DNA of 64,000 nucleotides from Taiwanofungus camphoratus (taxonomy: Eukaryota > Basidiomycota > Agaricomycetes > Polyporales > Taiwanofungaceae). The stretch spans positions 2,170,001-2,234,000 of the forward strand of contig CP021220.1 of assembly GCA_003999685.1 (NCBI GenBank), read 5' to 3'. A program made the translations under genes and the position numbers. Positions 1-9,328 of the stretch are shown here, one piece after another (the first letter of the stretch is position 1; every line of letters begins with the position of its first letter). The notes beneath the pieces are model-generated. The model did no database searches. It was given only the letters and a program-made list of their open reading frames with translations, and had not been told where the DNA came from.

Positions 1-977
1 AACTTACACACTCTTCCTTCGTATAGCTCTCACGTTTACTTGCAACAGTTCCTGCTTGCACCCCACTGCAATGATGACCTGGCATTGAACGTTGGATGCT
101 TGTCATCTATCGTCAATTTGGGCTTGAAATGTATCAAATTTAAGATTAATATTAAGTCTAATAGACGGCTCGATACTGGTCAGGCGAATTCGCGTTGCAA
201 CAGGTCATAAAATGGTAAAACAGCTCAATATCATTGCCTCTTTTGGTCAATATCTGACATGGAATTTTATGCAATATCTCTTGCTCACTAAGCAACTTAC
301 TCAAAATTCTAAATACTGAAGATCTACCACAGATATCAAAAATCTGAAACCTGAGAAAATTCAATAAATTCTTAATCTCAGACTTTCAGGTTTTATATTT
401 TCAATGCAGGATGCTCAAGCCTCATTTTTAGGCAATTTGGTGTGCACTCTCTGCCAAAGATCTTTTTACTTGCTCACCGAATTAGGACATCCGCTGGACA
501 ACTCTCGCTACACGTGATTGGTAATCACGTGCAGGGCATTGCCCGTCTGCTCTACCTCACATGATGGTTATGGTGATGACCCTTTTTGAGTTGGGTCTAT
601 CTTATAATGGTGACCATGTATCTATGTCATACAGCAGACATGGGGTAATTGATGAGGGTCAGATAGTCTTAACATTCTTATTTAAATATGCTCAATGTGT
701 AGATCAGTTTGGAAGGCTCACAAATCCATTCAAATGTTGGCTTCTAGGTCAATGCATGAGAATGTAAGGCAAATTTAGTAACCCTCACAAACTGACCATA
801 TTTCAATTAATATTTGATGGCCCTTTTGCCCTCACCGATTGGGCCATGTCTGCCGTGTCAATAGTTATGACACTAAAGACTTCGTCGTAACATATACGCA
901 CACTGCAAAATTGGACTTCCATGGAAATAAATACTTACGGGGAACACACCCATTTGTTCCACGTTCTAGCTGGCAAC
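1..977. other. Unassigned DNA left of LINE copy 1
   Basis: AT-rich sequence with only two short open frames (about 158-364 minus and 561-767 plus), neither resembling a known family. It holds a CACGTG-centred inverted repeat at 511-531. The sequence atgtaaggcaaa at 762-773 matches the 3' flank of LINE copy 1. I see no supported gene. Confidence 0.5.
511..531. repeat. Perfect 9-bp inverted repeat with CACGTG arms
   Basis: The arms CACGTGATT (511-519) and AATCACGTG (523-531) are perfect reverse complements around a 3-nt spacer. Each arm holds CACGTG, the core bound by bHLH factors such as Cbf1 and Pho4 in fungi. No recognised gene starts nearby, so a regulatory role is only a guess. Confidence 0.5.
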
Positions 978-988
978 GTAAGGCAAAC
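978..988. repeat. Candidate 5' target-site duplication of LINE copy 1
   Basis: gtaaggcaaac here is repeated exactly at 6903-6913, directly after the A-rich 3' tail of LINE copy 1. This is the arrangement left by target-primed reverse transcription. A competing 12-bp match (atgtaaggcaaa) lies at 762-773, so the true 5' boundary could be about 200 bp further left. Confidence 0.65.
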
Positions 989-3900
989 ACCGCTTCTTGA
1001 ACCAGTACCACCATCATCTCGATTTAGCGCCCGTGCCCAGCATGTCTAAATCTCATCGTTCCCTTCCCAATTCCCCCCATACTGGTGCCCCTATAGCCGC
1101 TGTTGGTCTTAGGACTGATGGTGCACCCACCTCGTCGAGTGCGATGTCGGTGCATGGCGGCTGCCCTGCTCATCGCACTCAAGCTGACTCGGATCATCCG
1201 AGATCTCGTCCATTGGACACAACTTTGAACTCACCCTATCATGGGGAGAGTTCCACTTTGAGTTCCTCTCCATCGAGAGGTCCTCTCTTTGAATCGATGG
1301 ACATAGTGCCAGACGATTCACAAAGACATGGAAGTTGCTCAATCCCCTCTGGGGGAGGGGGCGACGACCACATTAGCGCTGGAAGCAGCCTTGCTGTATC
1401 CATGCCCTTTGCCCACGATGGTAGTGCATGGCACACCGGATTGGGCTCAATACCATCAACCCGTTATGGGAGTAATGGACAACCATGTGAACCAGATTCT
1501 TCCGACGGTGCTTCGGCCCCACCGTCCGGAACTCCACCGGTTTCACAACATAATGAATGGCCCGTTTCCCCCATGGAGGTGGAAGCAGACCCCTCCTGTA
1601 CGCCCAGCCCCACGGTTGATGGCGACAATCTGAGAGACGAGCCTGCGAGGCCTGTACTCACATGCATAAGTGCGAATGTTCAGAAATCTGCGGAGAATAC
1701 GAGCATTCTACTTGAGAGACATAGGGACGCCGATATTATCTGCGTCCAGGAGATATTCTGGGGCCGTATCAAGGATGTGGCCTCAGCTAAGTCACGAGAC
1801 GGGGAGGCGTATGAGAATACGTCTGCCCATGCCTCGTTCAAGTGCCTCGGGGCATCAAAAGATTCTCAGGTCGCAGTTTATGTCAACAAGCGGTGGGCTT
1901 CGGCTTTTCCGCAAGTTGTCACTTACAGCGTCTCCCATAAGGATTGCCTTATGGTAGCGCTCAAACTTCCGTCCGGAGACTTTAATGTCCTGAACATGTA
2001 CAACGACAGCAACACCTTTGATGCTGTCCGATATTTGGAAACATGTGTACATGCGCTTCTACCCATTGCATGTATGTGTGGGGATTTCAATCTCCGCCAC
2101 CCATTGTGGGATACACGAGCTGCGGGATCTCGGGTGCAGCCTCCGCACTACGCTGATTCTAATCACCTTATTGAGTTGGCCCAGGCCGAACTCGATCTGG
2201 TCTTGATGAACGCCCAGGACAGTCCAGTCACTTGGCGTTCCCACAATATCGCTCTCACGCCTGGAGTCATAGACTTGGTGTGGATCGACCCAGTGTACTA
2301 TGAAGGCCAAGACCTTCATGTACTCATGTCACATCGCCACAACAGCGACCATGCGGTCCTGTGGTGGGAAATGCCAATTGAAGTTGAGCCAGAACTGGTG
2401 CGGGGTATTCCTCGTACCGGCGATGCAGCCCAACAATTCGTGATGGCAACAGCGAAACTGTTCGTTGATTACCCTACACACTTCAGCAGCGCTCAAGGCG
2501 TTGAACGAATGGGGGACCGCCTTGAGCGAGACCTCCAACGACTGTGGATGGAGTTTTTGGCAGTAAAACGTCCATCCAAACGTTCAAAGTCGTGGTGAAA
2601 TGCTGCATGCTCCCGTGCGGCCACTAAGCTGGCAAACACCCAGCACTGCCTTAGCGCGGTGTCTGGGCAGTATCGCTACATATGTCATCAGTCGGGACCT
2701 GGCGCTCAGGCCACTGCCGATGCATACAATGTTGCCACCGAACTTCGGTCCGAACGGCATAAACAACGTGCAACACTTCGCCTTGCAACGAAGCGGGCAA
2801 AGCATGCACACTTTGATCGGATCATGGATGAATCCAATCCTCAATTGATCTCGGACTTTGTTGCCTGGACAAAGCCGAGACGACAAGAGGCCACTATTCA
2901 GCTGCGGCAAGCTGACGGTGCGCCAGTCCAAAGTGCGGCTGATCTCAGTTGTGCCTTCCAAGCTCAGTTCACGCCTGCCAACCCACGGCCGGTGGATCTG
3001 TCATTTGTGGACGAAATTCCTCAAAGGGAGGAGTTGACTTTACCAGACATTAGTGAGTTTGAGATTCGCGAGAATCTCAAATCCACTAGCAATACGTCTG
3101 CACCCGGTCCCGATCACGTGAACTGGATGTGGATAAAATGGATGGTGGACCGGATTGAGCGCTCTGAGGAGGGCATCGAGACCGATCTTGGTATACACGT
3201 GCGGCAATGGCTGCACGCGTATTATAACGCTTGCCTCGATTTCGAGGTTTATCCGAGCGTATTCAAGCGGTCTGTTACAGTGGTTTTACCCAAACCGAAC
3301 AAACCGGACTATATGCTAGTGAAGGCCTACAGGCCTATCTGCTTGCTCAACTGCTTTGGCAAACTGTTCGAAAAGATCATTGCCAAATGAATGCAGTGGG
3401 ATGCCCAGAAGTGGGGAATCCTACACCCATGCCAGTTTGATGGGGCTATGCAACATAGCACCACTGATGCTGGCATTCAACTAGTGCACAATGTCAAAGA
3501 GGCATGGGCGCGCAACCTTATCCCATCGGTGCTATTGCTCGATGTGTCACAGTTCTATCCGTCCATCAACCATGATGCGCTGGTAGGAATCATGCGAAAG
3601 CAGGGCTTCAATAGCAAGCTCTGCAATTTCATGGCAAATTACTTGATTGGGCGAAAAACCCGATTCTTGTTCAACGGCACCTTGACCGATCCATCTGACT
3701 TTGACGTCGGAGTCGGTCAAGGATCGAGTTTATCCCCGATTCTATCCGGGGTTTACATTGCACCGGTTATACACAAGTGGGCGCCAGTCCATTTGGTACA
3801 ACCGGGCCGTACTGGGACCCAGTTCTATGTGGACGACGGTCTCATAATGGCGGCTTCGCCGAAGGCTGTTGACGACAGCCCGCAAGCCCTTGTCCTGATA

Positions 3901-4423
3901 AACAACGCCATTTTGGCGGATGTCTTCCACAATCTTGTTGGTGATCTGAACCGTTTAGGTTTAGGCGTCGAAGGAGATAAGCTGGAGTTGATGCACTTCT
4001 GGAAGCGTCAGAAGGGGTATTCGACTTCCCGACCCCTTGGTCCGGATCTAACCATCCGAACTGATGGACATGACGTCACTTTGCGAGCAAAGGACACAAT
4101 GCGCTACCTTGGGTTTTTTTTAGACCCCAAGCTTAGCTTCCATGCACACGTGCGGTTCTACGCTAATAAGGCGGCCAGCACGTGCAATGCACTTCGCATG
4201 CTCGGTAATTCGGCACGCGGATTCCATCCCATCAACAAGCGGCGGCTCTATATTGCGCACGTCATTCCGTTGATGCTATATGGTGCTCAACTGTGGTGGA
4301 ACCCACAGTGGAAGGGCCTCAAATGGGCTGCAAAAGAATTGCAGACCGCTCAGTCAAGAGCAGCCCGGTGAATTACGGGTTGCTTCAAGACCACACCGAT
4401 CGGGGTGATGGAGATGTTGGGTG

Positions 4424-4428
4424 GGTTG
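4424..4428. repeat. 5-bp target-site duplication, left side of solo LTR
   Basis: GGTTG here is repeated at 5000-5004 immediately after the LTR. LINE copy 2 carries the single uninterrupted target site. Confidence 0.85.
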
Positions 4429-4999
4429 TGTTACGGGGGGTCTACGCCCATAGGTGACTACCATGATGGGGGGTCGTTGAGTAGTCAGGCATGAAGTGTA
4501 AATGAGGAGTCAGCCTGACTGACGACGAGTACACATCTAAGTCTTCAACCGCTAGCCCAACGGTCTTGAGAGAGTTGCGGGCTAAGTCACAGCCTAAGTC
4601 CTAGTGTAGTCACGAGGATATAGATGGTCTAAGGCGACCCGTTGAATAGACAAAGGTATAGAGGCCTAAGCCCAGTCGTATAGTACAAATGGTAATGACG
4701 GCACCAAAGTACACAGTGTAACTAAGGAGGACAAGATTGGGGTGCTCCGCAGTGAGCCAACCCCTTAAGTACTATGGTGGGTTTAGGGCAAGCCAGCCCT
4801 CACTCCCACGGGTACCAGCACCTAAGTGTCCATAAGTCAGAGGCCCGAGTGGTCCCTTCTGAGGAACAGTCCATAACTAAGCAGGTGACGGCCAGCCCAT
4901 CAGGAATGATGGTGATAATTGTAAGTGTACACGACCTGCTAGTCCGGTATAGTGAAGAGAAGTGAAAATGTATGTTCGCGCCATTATCGCCTTGTAACA
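4429..4999. mobile_element. Solo LTR nested in LINE copy 1
   Basis: This 571-bp insertion is absent from the same site in LINE copy 2, where the coding sequence runs straight through LGGLVPIRIQ. It begins TGTTAC and ends GTAACA, the TG...CA inverted termini of LTR retrotransposons. It is flanked by a perfect 5-bp duplication GGTTG at 4424-4428 and 5000-5004, the length made by many retrotransposon integrases. It has no coding capacity, so it is best explained as a solo LTR left by recombination between the two LTRs of a full element. The family (Gypsy or Copia) cannot be told from the sequence alone. Confidence 0.9.
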
Positions 5000-5004
5000 G
5001 GTTG
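5000..5004. repeat. 5-bp target-site duplication, right side of solo LTR
   Basis: GGTTG matches 4424-4428 exactly. LINE coding sequence resumes directly in this repeat. Confidence 0.85.
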
Positions 5005-6902
5005 GTCCCCATCCGCATCCAGGTCGACCGGTACATGGAGAAAGCTGCACTTAGAGCGCGGCGAGTTCATGAAAGGCACCCAATGAGGGCCGCCCTTCCA
5101 CCTTATTGGGCGACCAACGTCACCAATATCACTGCGCCATGGCCGCTTAATTCACACCGTGGCAAAAAACAGGCTGTCACCCCCATGACGTTCATAGATC
5201 GCATTGGGCGGCAATCATCAGAAGACTTTGCACCACTCCATCCAGAGGCGTGGCCCGGTGATCGGGTTGTGGATCGGTACATAGATCGCTTCAAGCGGGT
5301 GTTTTTGGACGGAAAGGGTCCAAACAAACGCTCTCCTGAATTTGCCGACTGGTTGGAGTTCACCTGGTGGCCAGAATTCCAGTGCCAGCTGGCCCAGCCA
5401 GAAGGGCGAATGTTGTTCACTGATGGGTTGTATGCAAATGCGCCCACAGTAAGATCTGGTAGCGCGTGGCTCGTCATTGATGGGGAAGACCACATTGCCC
5501 ATGGAAAGTTCGGGGCCGGCAAGGTCCAGAGCTTCGATGCAGAGATGCTGGCATTGGCGCGTGGGTTGCGTGAAGCAGTCCATAACGTCCCTGCCCACAT
5601 CACTACCCTCATAGTCTGTTCCGATAACCAATCGGCACTCGACTGAATATTCAAGCCGGAGGTCGGACCGTTGCAGATGGCCACGGTCATGGCTTCTCAA
5701 CACGTCCGAGCGTTCCTCGATGCAGATGAATGCCGACGCATTGTCCTTTTTTGGGTTCCATCCCATAAAGGCATTTTTCAGAACGAGTTCGTTGATGAAC
5801 TCGCGAAGAAAGCATTGGATGATCCCCAACCGGAATTCATCTCACAATCGATGGCCCTTGCCCGTGTCAAGGGTCAAACAGCGCTGGGAGACACTAGTCG
5901 ATAACCCCAGCTATCGCGGCCGCCGGTTATGGAAAGTAACTGAAGACGCCCTACCGCTGCACGGGACCACGGCCAAGGGCACGTGGGTCTTGAAGGCAGC
6001 TGGCAAGTCCAACAAGGAGGTGGCATGCATGTGTCGTGTGCTCACCAACCACTTCTCAGGCGGTGAATACCGCTCTAGATTCAATATCCCAGGCCCTCAC
6101 CTCTGCTTGTGCGGAGCGGAGGAAACCAGGGAACATGTGCTCTTTGACTGTCCATTCTGGATCAGGACGAAGTGCCAACAGGGTCCTCAAGATCCGCTTC
6201 TGATGGGGCCCCCTGAACAAAGGGGATGGACCCCGGATGACATTATGGAGTTCCTTCGGCTCAACCCGATGGTCTCCACTTTTGACTGGGCAGAGATTCT
6301 GGCAGAATCTCTGCTTGAAGCTGAAGCGGCGCGCACGAGAACGTTCACTTGTGCCCGTCTTATGTGCCACACTGTCGGAAGACAAGCGGCCTGGCAGCGG
6401 TTCCATGCGGACCGACATTTAGATCCTGGTATGACCACAGCCCTGGGTGGAAAGTACCGGGATTTCTGCGAGTGGTACGATGCCGAAGCAAAGGCGTTTG
6501 AAATGTACCATAACTGGATAGATGAGGGGATAGCGGAACCCAGTATCCGTGACGACCCCCACGTCTATCCGAACGATAACTGAGGCCTGAAACCTGTAGG
6601 GCTACACTCAGTTCCTTAAGTGATTTACCAACGGAATGGGATTACCGGGCCGAGTAAACACACAGAGCGTGAAAAGCGGGTCGGGCGGGGGTCAGGTATG
6701 GCTTCCTATGGAAGACTGTACCCCTCCCTTTGCAGGCCTTGTTGGATTATATGCCCACGCCACATAACGAGGCCACTGAAAACTGTAGGTGTGCCGCTCA
6801 TGCGGGCGCGGATGCCCACTTACTATCATTATTACTCTACATGTACCTAAGTCGTATGGAGTATAAACCCGAGGAATTAAAATAAAAATAAAATAAAAAA
6901 AT

Positions 6903-6913
6903 GTAAGGCAAAC
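6903..6913. repeat. 3' target-site duplication of LINE copy 1
   Basis: gtaaggcaaac follows the A-rich tail and repeats 978-988 exactly. With one extra base on the left it also matches 762-773 over 12 bp. Confidence 0.7.
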
Positions 6914-6929
6914 GATTAGGCAACACATG

Positions 6930-6939
6930 ATCACGTGAT
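6930..6939. promoter_or_regulatory. ATCACGTGAT palindrome upstream of mitochondrial ACP
   Basis: A perfect 10-bp palindrome with a CACGTG core lies about 85 bp before the ACP start codon and just after the LINE insertion. TCACGTGA-type sites are known fungal bHLH (Cbf1-like) targets. An extended version sits at 35486-35499 before the zinc transporter gene. The role is inferred from position only. Confidence 0.5.
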
Positions 6940-7023
6940 AGAAAAGGTTCTGGGTGTCGGTTGTTTCCGGCATGCTACCTCACTGATAGCTCTGCCAGTA
7001 CGCGTTGGCTGCATTCCACAAAA

Positions 7024-7634
7024 ATGTCTTTCCTTCGTTTGGCTGTTCGAAGTATTGCCCGTCCTTCAGTCGTGTTGACCCCTCGAGTGGCAACGGCTCT
7101 TCCCCAGAGATGGAATCGCATTCCTCACTATGCTCCGTTCTCTGCCGCTGCTGGTCTGTCAAAAGGAGAAATCACCGCGCGTGTGATAGATGTTTTGAAG
7201 GGATTTGAGAAGGTGGATCCAGCCAAGGTAACCGTTGTTTATTCATTAACAGCATATTTGTGACACTTACACTTGAAAAATCCATGAGCTTACTGAGACA
7301 TCAAGATTCTCGGAGGATTTGGGCCTTGACAGTTTGGACGCCGTCGAAGTAGTCATGGCTGTAGAAGAGGTGTGTAATCTCGCGATAGTCGGTAAATGAT
7401 TTTCAGATTTAACCACCAAATTACTTCAGGAGTTCGCTATTGAGATTCCTGACCAAGAGGCGGACGAGATCAAAACTGTCCAGCAAGGTATGGGCCTCTC
7501 CCGTCTACAATGTGATATTGCTCAGGTGAACGTTTTCATCAGCTATTGACTATATCGCAAAGACACCAGAAGGTGAGCTGCCATGTGGATGCTCTCATTA
7601 TGAATCTCGGCTAACTTGGTTTGCAGCTCACTAG
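7024..7634 (+). CDS. Mitochondrial acyl carrier protein (NDUFAB1/ACP1 type)
   Basis: Carries the growing acyl chain on a phosphopantetheine arm in mitochondrial type II fatty acid synthesis, feeds lipoic acid synthesis, and is also an accessory subunit of respiratory complex I. Five exons join in phase: 7024-7227, 7289-7369, 7430-7487, 7543-7572 and 7627-7634, giving 126 residues, a normal length. The first 40 or so residues are rich in Arg, Ser and Ala with no acidic residue, as expected for a mitochondrial presequence. The attachment site DLGLDSLDAVEV puts the modified Ser at about residue 83. The intron 1 acceptor was placed so that KLTETSRF matches the family. The last exon holds only the final codons. 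A LINE 3' end lies 121 bp upstream of the start. Confidence 0.93.
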
Positions 7635-8022
7635 AAGTATTTCACATGACGGCCCGTGTTCATGTACTCAGACCTGCAATGTCAACTTCACTTCTCCGCG
7701 AGCTCGCATCGTTTATACCAATATTGAATGATATGACGTGACTTGCTGAGCACCATGAAATTGGAAGCAGTTAGATTGCCGACTTTGTACAATAGCCAAG
7801 ACCCGGTAGCTCAGGAATGGTGTTCAAGATAATCGAGAACTCCTTTGGGGTCCAAGACGGCCTACTCTAAGGTTGAATGTTTCATCCTAAGTATTAGATA
7901 TGCCGTTTATGGCACAGTGCCTTGAATCAATTCTCCCCTGTCTAGAATAGCTCCGTCCTATAAAAGATGATGTTTGCGAGTACACATTCTTACGTTGCAG
8001 GGGTACCTTGTCTGACTCGAAT
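7635..8022. other. ACP to SMP-30 intergenic region
   Basis: About 390 bp between two plus-strand genes. I see no open frame or known repeat; it presumably holds the ACP 3' UTR and the promoter of the next gene. Confidence 0.4.
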
Positions 8023-9328
8023 ATGGGTTCTGTACGGACCTTCACGATTGAGCGACCTCTTCTTCAGACTAATTGTAGCTTGGGCGAAGGTGATTGCTTA
8101 TACCTATGTGGCTCGAATTTGATGTATAACTTACGGAAATAGGACCTCTTTATGATGCAAAGACCTCGACTTTGCATTTTGTTGACATTGAACAATGCAA
8201 AGTGATATCTGCTTTATCGTCGTCCTACCGTCCAATTCACGCTCCTTTTCCAGGTATTTCATTTGGATACTAACACTTTAGAGCTTAAAATGGAGCCATT
8301 CAATGAACCTGTTACCTGCCTCGCCTTACGTCGCAATGGAGAGGGGGTGAGCGGATTAGTATACACCACTTTCCCTATTAGCTAATGTGGCTAAGTAGCT
8401 AGCGTGCGCCACTTCCCAAGGGTTTGCTATCATCGAGAATTCTACACTTCGTTACCTGTGCAAACCAATACCACCAGACCATCAGCCTTACACAAGGTTC
8501 AATGATGGTGCTTGCGATAGCAAAGGTCGCTTCGTCGCAGGTACGCTGTATTCCCGACAGCATGGGGTGCCGGGTCAGCTGTATATGTACGATCCACAAA
8601 ACGATCATTGTACGATAATCGATGAAGGCCCGTTTACGGTGGGATATCCATCCCAATATGCGACAAACCCTTGCTCATCAGCAAGTACTAGGATTCGAAT
8701 GGAATAGGCTGGAGTGCGGATGGGAAAACTATGTAAGGGCATCTTCGTATTTCGATCGTTCAAGAAGCTCAATGCAACATTGTATGAAGGTACTTCACAG
8801 ATTCATTAGTTAACAACATTTATGCCTACGATTATGACAACGGAAAACTATCTCATCGACGTGTTTTTGTCGATCCAATCTCCCACGGACTGCCACAAGG
8901 AACCTACCCCGATGGCCTTTGCATTGATAAGGAAGGAGGCATATGGTCTGCACGGTCCGTCGCTTGCAGTGTCTCGCGTCTTTCAAATACTGATCTCATC
9001 AAACGATGGGATAGGTGGGGTGGCTCCAGAATCATCAGGTACACCCGAGAAGGGAATATGGATCTAGAACTGGTCTTCCCCACAGTGCTTCACGTAACGG
9101 CATGCTGTTTTGGAGGTAAGGCGATCTATTTCAACCCTACCACCTACTAACGATCGGATTCGATAAGGTGCAAATGAGGACAAACTTTTCGTCACCACCG
9201 CACACTGTGGTGCTTGTGGAGGCGACGGCAGCAGACAAGCCCTTTATCCGGATTCTGGAAATCTGTTCATGGTCGATTTGTCAGGCCAGTACGTGGGTGG
9301 AAAATGGCGGCATGAGTTTGCTGGTTAG
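8023..9328 (+). CDS. SMP-30/gluconolactonase-like six-bladed propeller protein
   Basis: Members of this family are metal-dependent lactonases; the substrate here is unknown. Exons readable in phase are 8023-8089, 8143-8201, 8254-8346 and 8399 to about 8635, then one starting at 8692 and further ones from about 8821. Family signatures include GPLYDAKTSTLHFVDIE, then FNDGACDSKGRFVAGT (the metal-binding Asn/Asp blade), then SNGIGWSADGKT, YAYDYDNGKLSHRRVF and YPDGLCIDKEGGIWSA. The frame ends GGKWRHEFAG and stop at 9326-9328. The junctions between about 8740 and 8821 could not be resolved: simple GT-AG joins break the frame where an MYxIDS-like strand is expected. The gene may have a tiny exon, an unusual splice or a lesion there. 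Confidence 0.8.

Larger units (their letters stand above)
1042..6583 (+). pseudogene. LINE copy 1 fused ORF1/ORF2 polyprotein remnant
   Basis: The first in-frame ATG is 1042 (MSKSHRSLPNSP); the open frame itself begins at a TTG. About 200 Ser/Pro/Gly-rich residues run in frame into the endonuclease (QE in IICVQEIFWG, GDFN in MCGDFNLRHPLW, SDH in HRHNSDHAVL). The reverse transcriptase follows, with LLLDVSQFYPSINHD and the catalytic FYVDD at about 3820-3840. RNase H follows with FTDG, DAEML, SDNQSALD and VPSHKGIFQNEFVDELA, then CLCGAEETREHVLFDCP. Compared with copy 2, stops arise at 2596-2598 and 4369-4371 (TGG to TGA) and at 3388-3390 and 5644-5646 (CGA to TGA). Loss of four bases near 5868 shifts the frame until the end at 6583. 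The solo LTR splits the protein between LGG and LVP. It is a pseudogene, probably without product. Confidence 0.9.
989..6902 (+). mobile_element. LINE copy 1: degenerate non-LTR retrotransposon
   Basis: This non-LTR retrotransposon encodes, in order, an N-terminal Ser/Pro-rich region, an APE-type endonuclease, a reverse transcriptase, an RNase H and a C-terminal Cys/His motif. It ends in an A-rich tail at about 6878-6902 and is flanked by an 11-bp duplication (978-988 and 6903-6913). The domain order and RNase H suggest the fungal Tad1/I group. From about position 1768 to its 3' end it aligns with copy 2 on the minus strand at 58169-64000. Unlike copy 2 it has no zinc-knuckle ORF1, and its first 700 bases do not match anything in copy 2. 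It carries four premature stops, a 4-nt deletion and a nested solo LTR at 4429-4999, so it is dead for autonomous retrotransposition. Its 3' end is about 120 bp upstream of the ACP start codon. Confidence 0.92.

Noticed and set aside
774-977. Extra 5' UTR of LINE copy 1
   Set aside because: It could belong to the element if the 762-773 repeat is the true duplication, but nothing in copy 2 within this window allows a comparison, so the shorter boundary was used.
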